NCBI GenBank assembly: GCA_002328585.1 | Contig: DCUV01000070.1 | Location: 1-64,000 of the forward strand | Direction of reading: 5' to 3' | DNA length: 64,000 nt | Source of the DNA: Spirochaetia bacterium UBA2205 | GTDB lineage: Bacteria; Spirochaetota; UBA4802; UB4802 | Part shown: piece after piece, positions 8,910 through 18,730 of the stretch | Layout of the letters: every line of letters starts with the position of its first letter | Position numbering within the stretch: the first letter of the stretch is position 1 | The notes under the pieces: generated by a model | Database searches by the model: none | Seen by the model: the letters and a program-made list of their open reading frames with translations, nothing else | Told to the model about the DNA's origin: nothing | Translations under genes and position numbers: made by a program

Positions 8910-11519
8910 ATGCGTATGGATAAACTGACATTAAAGACACAGAATGCACTGTATGAAGCGCAGAATGTGGCAACACAATATAACCACCCTGAAATAACCC
9001 CCGAGCATGTATTGTATGCACTTGTCAATCAGGATGATGGTATATTTACGCCTATAGCTCAACGGCTTGGTGCTTCGGTAGATGAAATTAAGCGTGAAAC
9101 CGAGATGGTACTTTCGGCAATACCGAAGCAGTACGGCGGTCCTGGTGGCGGTGTTATGTCATCGGTTTTACGTGATGTTCTGAATACTGCATGGAATGAA
9201 GCAATTACATTAAAGGATGAATATTTAAGCACTGAGCATCTTATACTGGGGATTGCCACAACAGGCAAAACCAAAGCCCGTGACATATTGAATGCACATG
9301 GTTTTACAAAGGAGAATATCCTGCGTGTGCTTGCCGATATCAGAGGCAATAAACGTGTTACCGATGAGGCTGCTGAGGATAAATATAATGCGCTGGAACG
9401 GTTTGGCAGGGATTTAACCAAATTGGCACGGCAGAACAAACTTGACCCTGTTGTTGGCAGAGATGAAGAGATCCGTCGTGTTATGCAGGTATTGTCACGC
9501 AGAACAAAAAACAATCCTGTCCTTATTGGCGAGCCGGGTGTTGGTAAAACTGCCATTGTTGAAGGTTTGGCACAGCGTATCATTGCTGGTGATGTTCCCG
9601 AAAGCTTGAAGAATAAACGCATTGTTGCGCTTGATATGGGCGCATTGATTGCCGGTGCTAAATATCGTGGCGAGTTTGAAGAACGTTTAAAGGCTGTTAT
9701 TGAGGAGGTTGAACAATCCGAGGGTGATGTTATTTTGTTTATTGATGAATTGCATGTGCTGGTTGGAGCTGGTGCTGCGGAAGGTTCGGTTGATGCATCG
9801 AACATGCTTAAACCTGCATTGGCGCGGGGAGAGTTGCGCTGCATTGGTGCAACAACCCTGAATGAATATCAAAAGTATATTGAAAAAGACAAAGCGCTGG
9901 AACGGCGCTTCCAGCCTGTATTTACCAGTGAGCCCTCAGTTGAGGATACTATCGCCATTTTGCGTGGCTTAAAAGAACGCTATGAGGTGCATCATGGTGT
10001 GCGTATTTCGGACTCAGCGGTGGTTGCTGCAGCGGTGCTGTCTAACCGCTATATCACTGATAGATTTTTGCCTGATAAGGCAGTGGATTTAATTGATGAA
10101 GCTGCTTCGCTCATAAAGATGGAGATTGATTCCATGCCAATAGAGCTTGATGAGATTGAACGTAAGATACGCCAGCTTACCATTGAGCGTGAAGCAGTAA
10201 AAAAGGAAAGGGACAAAGCGTCATTAGAGCGTCTTGCAAAGATTGAAGAGGATTTAGCAAATTTGAATGAAAAGAAGAAAGAACTTTCGGTACAATGGCA
10301 GAATGAAAAGAAGATCATAGTAGAAATACGAAAGATTAAAGAAGAGATTGAAAATTTAAGAATACAGGAGCAAAAAGCCGAGCGCGAAGGCAATCTGAAT
10401 TTAGTTGCTGAGATACGATATGGTAAGATTATTGAGCTTGAAAAGAAGTTAAACGCACTCAATGATAAGTTGAATGAAATTCAGAAAGATCGAAAGCTTT
10501 TAAAAGAGGAAGTTACCGAGCAGGAGATAGCTGCTGTTGTTTCAAGATGGACCGGCATACCCGTAAGCAAAATGCTTGAAGGTGAAAAAGAAAAGCTTTT
10601 AAAAATGGAGGAGATTATTGAAAAGCGGGTGGTTGGCCAGGAGAAGGCAATACAAACCATTGCTGATGCAGTGCGACGCTCTCGTTCGGGATTGCAGGAT
10701 CCCAATAGACCCGTTGGTTCGTTCATATTTTTAGGACCAACAGGTGTAGGAAAAACCGAAACGGCAAAAGCGGTGGCAGAATTTTTGTTCAATGATGAAA
10801 AGGCGATAGTGCGTATTGATATGTCCGAGTATATGGAAAAACATTCGGTAGCACGCCTTATTGGTGCACCACCTGGCTATGTTGGGTACGAAGAAGGCGG
10901 ACAGCTTACCGAAGCCATCCGCAGGCGTCCCTATTCGGTAGTTCTTTTTGATGAGATTGAAAAGGCACATCCGGATGTGTTTAATATATTTTTACAAATA
11001 CTGGATGAAGGAAGGCTAACTGATGCAAAAGGGCGCACAGTAGACTTTAAGAATACCCTTATAATCATGACATCTAACATTGGGACAGCATATATATCTG
11101 ACCCTGCCATACCCTATGATGAGCGGGTAAAAGGGGTGCAGCAGGAACTGAAGATGCATTTTAAGCCTGAGTTTTTAAACCGCGTTGATGATGTGATTGT
11201 TTTTAACCCGTTGAACCGGGAGCATATCAATAAAATTATCATGATACAGCTCAATGAAGTGGGTAAACGTTTAAAAGATCGCGGCATAAAACTTGAGCTT
11301 ACACAAAAGGCGTTAGATTACCTTGTTAACGTTGGGTTTGATCCACAGTTTGGTGCACGTCCGTTGAAGAGGGCTTTACAGCGATATCTGCTCAACCCGC
11401 TTTCTGTAAAAATTTTAGGCGGTGAGATAATGGATGATGACACTGTTATTGTGGATTACAAAAATAATGAAATCCAATTTAATGTAAAACGCAGTAAAGC
11501 TGAAAAGCAAGCAGTGTAA
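8910..11519 (+). CDS. clpB: Chaperone ClpB (disaggregase)
   Basis: This is a full-length ClpB (869 aa). It has a double Clp-N repeat domain (residues 1-145), AAA-1 with Walker A GEPGVGKT near 207 and Walker B VILFIDELH, a long Lys/Glu-rich coiled-coil middle domain (about 405-520), and AAA-2 with Walker A GPTGVGKTE near 608. It ends with the C-terminal D2-small domain (FGARPLKRALQRYL). ClpB works with DnaK/DnaJ to extract polypeptides from aggregates in the cytoplasm. The start at 8910 follows GGAGG by 11 nt and gives the usual N-terminus MRMDKLT. The gene is monocistronic, with its own promoter and a strong downstream hairpin terminator. The coiled-coil middle domain separates it from ClpA and ClpC. 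Confidence 0.97.
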   Translation: MRMDKLTLKTQNALYEAQNVATQYNHPEITPEHVLYALVNQDDGIFTPIAQRLGASVDEIKRETEMVLSAIPKQYGGPGGGVMSSVLRDVLNTAWNEAITLKDEYLSTEHLILGIATTGKTKARDILNAHGFTKENILRVLADIRGNKRVTDEAAEDKYNALERFGRDLTKLARQNKLDPVVGRDEEIRRVMQVLSRRTKNNPVLIGEPGVGKTAIVEGLAQRIIAGDVPESLKNKRIVALDMGALIAGAKYRGEFEERLKAVIEEVEQSEGDVILFIDELHVLVGAGAAEGSVDASNMLKPALARGELRCIGATTLNEYQKYIEKDKALERRFQPVFTSEPSVEDTIAILRGLKERYEVHHGVRISDSAVVAAAVLSNRYITDRFLPDKAVDLIDEAASLIKMEIDSMPIELDEIERKIRQLTIEREAVKKERDKASLERLAKIEEDLANLNEKKKELSVQWQNEKKIIVEIRKIKEEIENLRIQEQKAEREGNLNLVAEIRYGKIIELEKKLNALNDKLNEIQKDRKLLKEEVTEQEIAAVVSRWTGIPVSKMLEGEKEKLLKMEEIIEKRVVGQEKAIQTIADAVRRSRSGLQDPNRPVGSFIFLGPTGVGKTETAKAVAEFLFNDEKAIVRIDMSEYMEKHSVARLIGAPPGYVGYEEGGQLTEAIRRRPYSVVLFDEIEKAHPDVFNIFLQILDEGRLTDAKGRTVDFKNTLIIMTSNIGTAYISDPAIPYDERVKGVQQELKMHFKPEFLNRVDDVIVFNPLNREHINKIIMIQLNEVGKRLKDRGIKLELTQKALDYLVNVGFDPQFGARPLKRALQRYLLNPLSVKILGGEIMDDDTVIVDYKNNEIQFNVKRSKAEKQAV

Positions 11520-11522
11520 TCA

Positions 11523-11558
11523 ATAAGGGGATGTCCATGCATCCCCTTATTTTTGTTT
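11523..11558 (+). terminator. Rho-independent terminator of clpB
   Basis: A perfect 11-bp stem (ATAAGGGGATG at 11523-11533, its complement at 11540-11550) with a 6-nt loop is followed by TTTTTGTTT. It begins 4 bp after the clpB stop codon. Confidence 0.9.
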
Positions 11559-11565
11559 AACTTTA

Positions 11566-11675
11566 GGTCCTGAATCAGAGTTCAGGATGACATACGCTTC
11601 GTTCAGAATGACATACGCTTCGTTCAGAATGACATGCCAATACATGGTCATTCTGAAGAACATAGTCCCGACAAA
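11566..11675. repeat. Dispersed intergenic repeat (GTCAT-family), with 21-bp tandem
   Basis: This contains TTCAGGATGACA and TTCAGAATGACA units in one orientation and GTCATTCTGAAG in the other. A 21-bp unit (GACATACGCTTCGTTCAGAAT) is repeated twice in tandem near 11588-11630. Related sequences occur in five other intergenic regions. The remaining clpB-to-11840 gap holds no convincing gene; a TTGACA at 11780 lacks a well-placed -10. Confidence 0.65.
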
Positions 11676-11839
11676 TTTCTACCCTCACCCAAAAAATTAT
11701 AATACTTTGGGTATATCTATCATGAGATTAAAATCGTGAAATTTTAAAATGCTATTCAATTATTGTTTTTGTAATAGTATTGACAGGCATAGAGCTATAC
11801 TAGTAATTTATTATTATTACATGCAGAGAGGCTGTTGCT

Positions 11840-14800
11840 ATGGAATATGAAATCTACGATGTGAATAACATACTGTTGCCAGTTGAGCATAAAATTGGTG
11901 CACTGAGCCGTGCTAAAAATCTGGTTGCCGAGATGACTCATCCAAACATTGACTGGAAGTACATGGTTACCGAGATCAGAGCTTATCTGTATGATTACAT
12001 GTATGATATTGTCCCTCACAGCGACAGGGTGCTGCCCGTTATATTCCATTACCTTAAAGAAGCAACGGTGCGCAAGCGTGGTTCAACAATCAGAGCTGCT
12101 GATACATTTCTGGATCGCTATCTGTTTTTACTAAAAAAAGAAATTGCGGGCGATAGTTCTCTGGAAAATGTTACTGCCATGTTTGATAAAGAAGCAATCG
12201 ATTTCTGCAGGATTTTACTTTCGGATACCCGGGAAGGATTTTATCTGGAGGATGTTAATCAGCGTATTATACAACTCATGGAGCTATCGCTTCAGCGAAA
12301 GAAACTGGATGCACAGCTATTTGAACTGTGCACTGATATCATCATCAATCAATTTAAACTGTATGTAGAACGAAGTATTGTGGTTGAAGAAGAGTATATG
12401 GACTCATTGCAAAACCTGTGGAATAGTGATGGTGAATCAATAGCAACACTACGCCAGTATGTGCAAACAGTCACAAAAGAAGCGTATGAAAAAAAATTAC
12501 AGATAGCACTGGATAGCCAAACTACCATCACGGATTATGAAAAACTGTTACAGCAATTAATCAATGTCATTGATTTCCATCATAATGAAGTAACCTGGGA
12601 AAAAATATGCATTGCAGCCCGTGAATGTATTGTGAGCAATATAATTCAGGATGACAGCGTACTGCTTTCTTTACTATCATTTATGGTAAAAAAGTCGCAG
12701 CAGGGTAACGATACCAATCTACAGCTTTATATATCGCGTAGTGTAGCCTCACTGTGTGGTGTGCTTGCACAGCAACAGCGTTTTGTTTTGCTAAAACAGG
12801 TTGTTCAGATGGTGGTGCCGGTGCTTATATCCGAGATTGAACGAGGTGGTAATTATAATGCTGCATTTGCTACAATCTATAATATTGGTAAAACCGTTGT
12901 GGAAATTAATAACCGTCCCATCATTGACCTTTTTGTTGATATACTTGTCCATGCGCGATTTTGCTTTCCACAATTTACAGGTATTGCTTCAGACTGGTCG
13001 GTTATGGTGAACGCCAGTCATCTTGCCAATATCCGCACATGGCTTGAACTTATTGAACTTAATCCTGGGTACATGAAACGCCTTGCTGCAAGCCTTATTG
13101 CAAACCTTACATTGGGAGGTGTTTTTTTAAAAGACACTGATGTATTCCAGCGTGATATATCCCGGTTGTTAAACAGCAACTATAAAGATGTTTTTTACCT
13201 TATCATATCGCTGGCTGCGGTCTTCCCGGCATTTTATCATGACATTGGCGCTACCGGCAATATACGTGCTTTTACCGAACGTGTTGATACCAATCACCAG
13301 ATGAACGATCTCATCCATTTTGTGCGCAAGCAGGTGCATGTTGAGTCAAGCAGCCGGACGGTTGCATTACTGCAACGAGTCATGGACTTCTGGCTGACCG
13401 GTGATAAGGAATTACTCAAAGGTATGGTGCCGTTAGAAGTATATAACAATTTAGATAGAACATTCAGGCTCATCAATCTTGATAATGAATCAATTGCACG
13501 GCGTATTTATATGGAAACACGCCATTATTTTCCCGAATATGTAAACGAAAAATTCTGGGATTTTTTCTATAAGGTTGGCAAAAAACGTTTTATGGATGTT
13601 ATTGCTAATCATACCTTTGAAGGGATGGATGAAAATGAAAAAAAGGATGCTCTTGATTGTATAGTAGAATATTTTGACAAACAATTCCCTGCTGAAATGA
13701 CCAAGATGCTGCACCATATTGCCGGAATGTTTGATATTGATACATCGCGCAAACAGATATGGCGCTTTCTTTATGAAATTCCGGATGATGATTTCAGAAA
13801 ACTATTTGAGAATGTTCAAAAGCTCGATGTTTCTACCGTGAATATAGAAAAATTTATTACATTTCTTCATGTGTATCGCATGATATTTGATAAGTATAAT
13901 TTTTCTGATGTTAGAGCTATTGAAAAACTGCATCAATATGCATCTGAAAATCTTTTCAGCCCGCCTGACGATTTTTTTCAGAAACTTGAAGGCAATGATA
14001 TGTTCCAATCGCTTCAGGCAATTCTTGCTCTGCAGAACAGTTTAAAATGGGACATCCTGTTGTCTCAGGATGTGTTTGAACCTGTGGATACAATTGAGTT
14101 TAAACGACATATTGCTTTTGGCATACCATCAATGTATGGATCGTATAAAGAAAAAAAGTTTGATACATTGAAGGTATTTTTCCACTGCAATATTGTGCGG
14201 GTACTCCTTTTTGAAAAGATTATTGAAAATATAAGCATCTATCCTCATCAAAAAATTGACTATGTTGCAATCAAGCGAGTCGTAGAACTTTTTATCCAAT
14301 CATTCGAAATTGATGGACTTGCCAATCACGAGATGCGTTCGGTTACCAGCTTGCTTGATGCGCCTAATATTACCGTAACGCAGTTTCGCGACATAGTAAA
14401 TAGCCTTCTCGTTATTCATGGTGAGATCTCTGACAGGTTTAACGATACCTTTAAGTCAGTTAGCCGTATTGCTATTAAAAATATAGGAATGGATAATATA
14501 ATCCCTGATTTCATACCTCCCGATCAACCTGCAAATGTCGAGGTGATTGTTGACAGGTTTTTGCGTCACAGGGTTATGCAGTCACCATTGTTGCAGTTAA
14601 TGGATAACCTTTTATTAAAATTAAAGGACCATCTCAACTCAGTGTATTCCTATATGGGTAATATTGTTGTGCTTGGTGTGATTGATAACCGTATGAAGAA
14701 GGGAAAGCTTATTCATGTGATTGGCAAATATGAAGGCACGTATGATGAAACAGCACTCTATGTTCCCTTGTGGGAGGTGGGTGCGAAGGCGCAGGGACTT

Positions 14801-16237
14801 ATTATTGCTGCAAACATGGATGGCATTAATGTCCCCGAAGGGATTGTTTTATCTTCAGAGTTATATAAAAGGATAAAAGATGGCAACATAAACAACCCGC
14901 GGTTTAAACGAAAGCTCATCTATATGTTAAAAAAATATATTGATGCATTTACTGGATTTAGATTTGCCAATCCACAAAATCCTATACTGCTGTCTGTGCG
15001 AAGCGGTGCTGTTTTTTCCATGCCGGGCGTAATGGATACTATCACCAATGTTGGCATGACCGAGGAAATTGTACAATATTTTACACAGTTTGATGAATGG
15101 TTTGCATGGGATTGTTACCGTCGATTGATACACGATTTTGCAATATCGGCATATGGGATGGACCGTCATATCTTTGAAAATCTTATGACACAGGCAAAGG
15201 ATGAGGCTGGTGTTGATTTGAAAGAAAAGCTCAATGGCAAACAGATGTCAATGCTGACCCTTAAGTATCGCTATGCAATTAATAAAGCCGGGCACTCTGC
15301 TCCCAAAGACCCTTATGAACAGCTATTCTATGCGATTATTGCTGTTTTCAAATCATGGGATTCCCCTATTGCAAGGAACTATCGCCAATTTATTAATATT
15401 TCGGATGATTGGGGTACTGCTGTTATTGCACAGCGTATGGTTTTTGGCAATCTATCGCCAACCTCCATTACTGGTGTTGTGCACAGTCAATATATTGAAT
15501 ATGAAGAGTTGCAGATAGTAGGCGAATATAAAACAAGGGCACAGGGGCATGATATTGTCAGTGGTGTTGCAAAGGTATTTCCAATAAACGAACAGCAGAA
15601 ATTAAAATTTGCCCGCTTTGCGATGTATCCTTCGTTGGAAAAAGCATATCCCAAACATTATGCTACGCTACGCGACGCTGTTACCCGGTTACGCAAGCGG
15701 TGGGGCAATGATATTGAAGTTGAGTTTACATTTGAAAATGATGTATTGTATATATTGCAGATACGGGGTATGGCAAAACATATGTTTGATATAGAAGAGC
15801 TTGTGGAAACTCCCCAACAGCTATCGCAGTACCTGCTGGGACAGGGATTGGCTGCTTCAGGAGGTGCTGTAAGTGGCAGGGCTGTATTTGATATCAATCG
15901 CATAGAAGCTATACGGATGCAATATCCCAAAGATAAGATTATTTTGATACGTCCGGAAACAAATCCTGAGGATGTCATTGGTTTACAAAAATCAGATGGG
16001 ATTTTAACCTCGGTGGGAGGCATGACATCACATGCTGTACTGCAGATGCGCCGCCTTGAAAAATCGGGCGTTAGTGATTTTTCCATAATGAAGATTGCTG
16101 AAAGTGAGAACATAGCTGTTATAAACAGGGAACAGGGAGGGAAGATAGTCATTCGAGAGGGTGATGTCATAACCATTGATGGCAATACCGGACATGTTTA
16201 TCTGGGTGCGCATCCCACACGGAAAGTACATCGTTAA
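11840..16237 (+). CDS. Giant PPDK/PEP-synthase-like protein lacking the PEP/pyruvate barrel
   Basis: The 1465-aa protein has two parts. Residues 1 to about 970 are a long, largely helical region that I do not recognise. From about 970 a pyruvate phosphate dikinase-type ATP-grasp domain is clear: a PVPPGFVI-like segment (INVPEGIVL), SVRSGAVFSMPGVMDT near 1053, and GTAVIAQRMVFGN. A phosphohistidine swivelling domain follows, with GGMTSHA (catalytic His1398), and the protein ends soon after (HVYLG). The C-terminal TIM barrel that binds PEP and pyruvate in PPDK and PEP synthase is absent. The protein may therefore phosphorylate its own His from ATP and pass the phosphate to another substrate or partner, as in glucan or rifampicin phosphotransferases. 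That role is inference. The gene appears monocistronic. Confidence 0.8.
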   Translation: MEYEIYDVNNILLPVEHKIGALSRAKNLVAEMTHPNIDWKYMVTEIRAYLYDYMYDIVPHSDRVLPVIFHYLKEATVRKRGSTIRAADTFLDRYLFLLKKEIAGDSSLENVTAMFDKEAIDFCRILLSDTREGFYLEDVNQRIIQLMELSLQRKKLDAQLFELCTDIIINQFKLYVERSIVVEEEYMDSLQNLWNSDGESIATLRQYVQTVTKEAYEKKLQIALDSQTTITDYEKLLQQLINVIDFHHNEVTWEKICIAARECIVSNIIQDDSVLLSLLSFMVKKSQQGNDTNLQLYISRSVASLCGVLAQQQRFVLLKQVVQMVVPVLISEIERGGNYNAAFATIYNIGKTVVEINNRPIIDLFVDILVHARFCFPQFTGIASDWSVMVNASHLANIRTWLELIELNPGYMKRLAASLIANLTLGGVFLKDTDVFQRDISRLLNSNYKDVFYLIISLAAVFPAFYHDIGATGNIRAFTERVDTNHQMNDLIHFVRKQVHVESSSRTVALLQRVMDFWLTGDKELLKGMVPLEVYNNLDRTFRLINLDNESIARRIYMETRHYFPEYVNEKFWDFFYKVGKKRFMDVIANHTFEGMDENEKKDALDCIVEYFDKQFPAEMTKMLHHIAGMFDIDTSRKQIWRFLYEIPDDDFRKLFENVQKLDVSTVNIEKFITFLHVYRMIFDKYNFSDVRAIEKLHQYASENLFSPPDDFFQKLEGNDMFQSLQAILALQNSLKWDILLSQDVFEPVDTIEFKRHIAFGIPSMYGSYKEKKFDTLKVFFHCNIVRVLLFEKIIENISIYPHQKIDYVAIKRVVELFIQSFEIDGLANHEMRSVTSLLDAPNITVTQFRDIVNSLLVIHGEISDRFNDTFKSVSRIAIKNIGMDNIIPDFIPPDQPANVEVIVDRFLRHRVMQSPLLQLMDNLLLKLKDHLNSVYSYMGNIVVLGVIDNRMKKGKLIHVIGKYEGTYDETALYVPLWEVGAKAQGLIIAANMDGINVPEGIVLSSELYKRIKDGNINNPRFKRKLIYMLKKYIDAFTGFRFANPQNPILLSVRSGAVFSMPGVMDTITNVGMTEEIVQYFTQFDEWFAWDCYRRLIHDFAISAYGMDRHIFENLMTQAKDEAGVDLKEKLNGKQMSMLTLKYRYAINKAGHSAPKDPYEQLFYAIIAVFKSWDSPIARNYRQFINISDDWGTAVIAQRMVFGNLSPTSITGVVHSQYIEYEELQIVGEYKTRAQGHDIVSGVAKVFPINEQQKLKFARFAMYPSLEKAYPKHYATLRDAVTRLRKRWGNDIEVEFTFENDVLYILQIRGMAKHMFDIEELVETPQQLSQYLLGQGLAASGGAVSGRAVFDINRIEAIRMQYPKDKIILIRPETNPEDVIGLQKSDGILTSVGGMTSHAVLQMRRLEKSGVSDFSIMKIAESENIAVINREQGGKIVIREGDVITIDGNTGHVYLGAHPTRKVHR

Positions 16238-16415
16238 TATCGCTATGTGCAAAAAAGCTTGAAATATTTATAATAGCTTTTCCAATAGTCACTGGAAGTT
16301 GATTCTTAACAGTAGCGTTATTATTATTTACCTAAATTTAAATATAAAAATGGAAGCTGGGGACGGCAACATCCTGTCGGGTATATAATTATTTTACTAT
16401 ATATGGAGGATGATT

Positions 16416-17564
16416 ATGGCAGTATTACCTGATGCACCCATTGGTGTTATGGGAATAGGACGCATAGGCAAGCTTCTGGTATGGCTCTATGCCTCAAAGA
16501 AGCAGCAAAAAGAAATAGTTATAGCAACCGGAAGAAAAACAGGTACCTCATTAGAGGATTTAGCGACGTACTTTGAATATGATTCTACCTATGGTTCTTT
16601 TAATAGGTTTATTGGCGGTTTCAGTGGCAAGAGCGCGGTTGAGATAAAAGATGGTCATGTTTACCTCAATGGTGTAAAGCTAATCTGGTTAAACGAGCCT
16701 GACTACAGGGTGCCCGGAAAGATACCATGGGATACATTTGGCGTGAATGTTGTTTTTGATACTACGGGTAAGATGCTTGATCCAACGCGAAATGATGAAA
16801 ATTCTCTGCGGGGTCATCTTAATCATGCTAAGAAGGTGATTGTTACAGCACCATTTAAAGTAAAAGATAAAGGTAAACAGATTCCGGATGATGCAGTTAC
16901 TGTGGTTGGTGGGATTAATTTTGATAAATATGATGCCGGGAAACATGTTGTCATTTCCAATGCTTCATGTACTACCAATTGTTGCGCACCGGCTATAAAA
17001 GCACTGGTTGATCATTTTGGTGATAAATTTATTTCGTATGCATTAACAACAGTACATGCCGTAACCAATTCGCAGTCAACGCTTGATGTATTACCTAAAG
17101 ATGGCGATAAAGACACCCGTAAAAGGCGCAGCATTTTGAACAACATGATACCCACAAGCACCGGTGCTGCAAAGGCAGTTCTGGAGGTTATACCCGAAGT
17201 GCAGAAGCTGGGTATAGGTTCGCAGGCTTCATCCATAAGGGTGCCTGTTAATACTGGTTCGATAGTTATTCTGGATGTTTCGCTTCTTGGTGATTATGAT
17301 AACCAGTATATCCATAAAATATTTAAACAGTACTCAGAAAAAAATCCAGATATCATGTGTTACTCAGAGAAACAGCTTGTAAGCTCGGATATCGTTGGAA
17401 GTACCTATTCAACTATCTATGATGCAGAATTTACCCATCACCGAACTACTAAACGCGGCGATAATTACTATACCATGGTTGACTTAAACTTCTGGTATGA
17501 TAATGAGTTTGGTTACGTATCTTCACTTTCACGCTTATATGACCTTGTTACCGGACGGCGGTAA
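16416..17564 (+). CDS. gap: Glyceraldehyde-3-phosphate dehydrogenase, long divergent form
   Basis: The 382-aa enzyme oxidises glyceraldehyde-3-phosphate to 1,3-bisphosphoglycerate in glycolysis. The NAD-binding loop is GIGRIGK (usually GFGRIGR), the active site is SNASCTTNC (catalytic Cys near 183), and TSTGAAKAVLEVIPE and RVPVNTGS are conserved. The C-terminus has DNEFGY where most enzymes have DNEWGY. It is about 45 residues longer than classic GAPDH, with insertions in the N-terminal half, so it belongs to a divergent branch. ATG 16416, 6 nt after GGAGG, is preferred over ATG 16410, which abuts the ribosome site. No other glycolytic gene is adjacent. Confidence 0.9.
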   Translation: MAVLPDAPIGVMGIGRIGKLLVWLYASKKQQKEIVIATGRKTGTSLEDLATYFEYDSTYGSFNRFIGGFSGKSAVEIKDGHVYLNGVKLIWLNEPDYRVPGKIPWDTFGVNVVFDTTGKMLDPTRNDENSLRGHLNHAKKVIVTAPFKVKDKGKQIPDDAVTVVGGINFDKYDAGKHVVISNASCTTNCCAPAIKALVDHFGDKFISYALTTVHAVTNSQSTLDVLPKDGDKDTRKRRSILNNMIPTSTGAAKAVLEVIPEVQKLGIGSQASSIRVPVNTGSIVILDVSLLGDYDNQYIHKIFKQYSEKNPDIMCYSEKQLVSSDIVGSTYSTIYDAEFTHHRTTKRGDNYYTMVDLNFWYDNEFGYVSSLSRLYDLVTGRR

Positions 17565-17670
17565 TGCGTACTTTGTTTTGAACAATAGCTATCGTTTCAG
17601 GGGCAATCCTTATATATCAGGGATTGTTCCTGAAGTAGTACAAAGACTTGAACAAAAAATAAATAAGCTG

Positions 17671-17699
17671 TTGACAGTGATAGTTTATTTTAGTATAGT
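17671..17699 (+). promoter_or_regulatory. Predicted sigma70 promoter
   Basis: TTGACA at 17671-17676 and TATAGT at 17694-17699 with exactly 17 bp between. It lies about 30 bp upstream of the gene starting at 17727, which also has a GGGGGAG ribosome site. Confidence 0.75.
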
Positions 17700-17726
17700 T
17701 ATATAAAAAAAGGGGGGAGATAGTTT

Positions 17727-18140
17727 GTGAACAAGGTAGTGTTTATATTTTTGATAGTTTTGATTTTTTGTAATGCTACAACAGCTTTTAGCAAAGAGGT
17801 CCCTTTTACCCTTGAGGATAGGGACAGGATTATCCGTCTGGAAGCAAAATTAGATGAAATAGATAAACGATTTGAGCAGATGGATAAACGGTTTGAACAG
17901 ATAGATAAACGCTTTGAACAGGTTATCTCTTTTTTATGGATATTGACAACTATCTTTATTGCAATAACCTCCGTAACCATAGGATTTGCATTCTGGGATA
18001 GAAAAACGTCGTTAAAACCTATTGAAGAAAAAGTTACTATTAACGAAAAAAAACTTGAACATGCATTGGCAGCCTTGCGTAAATTGGCAAGTGTTGATAA
18101 AAAAGTGCATGCTATCTTGAAAGAGTTTAATTTATTATAA
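17727..18140 (+). CDS. Small membrane coiled-coil protein, function unknown
   Basis: The 137-aa protein starts at GTG, 8 nt after GGGGGAG. It has a signal peptide (residues 1-22, cleavage near AFS-K). A short coiled coil follows, built from near-identical repeats of DKRFEQ(M/I) at residues about 45-67. Next come one transmembrane helix (LWILTTIFIAITSVTIGFA) and a charged helical tail. The repeats are reflected in the DNA as 21-bp units near 17860-17920. Such membrane-anchored coiled-coil proteins are common in spirochaetes and no function is known. The gene has its own good promoter and stands alone. The next 300 bp hold only a short inverted repeat (ACATCAAT arms at 18243 and 18258). Confidence 0.65.
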   Translation: MNKVVFIFLIVLIFCNATTAFSKEVPFTLEDRDRIIRLEAKLDEIDKRFEQMDKRFEQIDKRFEQVISFLWILTTIFIAITSVTIGFAFWDRKTSLKPIEEKVTINEKKLEHALAALRKLASVDKKVHAILKEFNLL

Positions 18141-18371
18141 AATTGGTTGATACATTTTTTTAAATTTACATTTCGTATGTTTTACAAGATTTTATAAGAT
18201 TATCCTGCCATTTTTTAGTTCCATTTAATAGATGTGGGTACTACATCAATACTAAAGATTGATGTGTGCTATTGTCATGGAATGCTTTTAGCTTGCTTCT
18301 TCATAGCGGCATACTCATGTTTCTATCAAAAAAACTGTTAATGCATAGTTTGCTTTTTTTTATAAAAAAGG

Positions 18372-18399
18372 TTGCATTTTGAAAAACTATTGATACAAT
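18372..18399 (+). promoter_or_regulatory. Predicted promoter of small Cys-rich gene
   Basis: TTGCAT at 18372-18377, 16 bp, TACAAT at 18394-18399, about 45 bp upstream of the start codon at 18445. Confidence 0.5.
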
Positions 18400-18444
18400 A
18401 AGGATTGTTTTTTTGAATGAAGCTACATACCATCAGGAGGAGCC

Positions 18445-18669
18445 ATGAAAAAGTTTGTCATACTATGTGCGTTAGTATTTTTTGTCTGTGCAATTGCGCA
18501 GCATAGCATCAGCATCTCGTTAAATCCAAAGAGAGTTGCATGCGAGCAGTCATGCACCGAAGGAAAAAAGAAATGTTTTGCAGATGCAAAAGATAGCGAA
18601 GCTAAAAAAACAGCATGTAAGGTTGCCTTTGACGAGTGCATGCAGAAATGCGCTAAAGATTTTCAATAA
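18445..18669 (+). CDS. Small exported cysteine-rich protein
   Basis: The 74-aa product has a perfect AGGAGG 4 nt before ATG and a cleavable signal peptide (residues about 1-19, CAIA-Q). The mature part of about 55 residues contains five cysteines in a CxxxC (CEQSC), a KKKC, an ACKV and a CMQKC context. Paired CxxxC spacing on helices suggests a disulfide-linked helical hairpin in the periplasm. I do not recognise the family. Its promoter and strong ribosome site suggest good expression. No partner gene is adjacent. Confidence 0.7.
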   Translation: MKKFVILCALVFFVCAIAQHSISISLNPKRVACEQSCTEGKKKCFADAKDSEAKKTACKVAFDECMQKCAKDFQ

Positions 18670-18730
18670 AATAACTGGTTTATTTTTTATTGAAGTAAAT
18701 ATTCCAAGCAGGATTGAAATATTTGGCGAA

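Noticed and set aside
9059..9844. 261-codon open frame on the minus strand
   Set aside because: It lies wholly inside clpB, is opposite to its strongly conserved AAA domain, and has low-complexity Ser/Arg-rich content typical of an antisense shadow.
11780..11806. Promoter for the giant PPDK-like gene (TTGACA with TATACT)
   Set aside because: The spacing between TTGACA at 11780 and TATACT at 11796 is only 10 bp, and the alternative -10 hexamers are poor.
15658..16185. 175-codon minus-strand frame
   Set aside because: It is antisense to the PPDK-like phosphohistidine domain, which is clearly the coding strand.
16340..16400. Structured leader of GAPDH as a riboswitch
   Set aside because: No arrangement matching a known riboswitch core was visible; only a short GC-rich stretch (CTGGGGACGGCAACATCCTG) is present.
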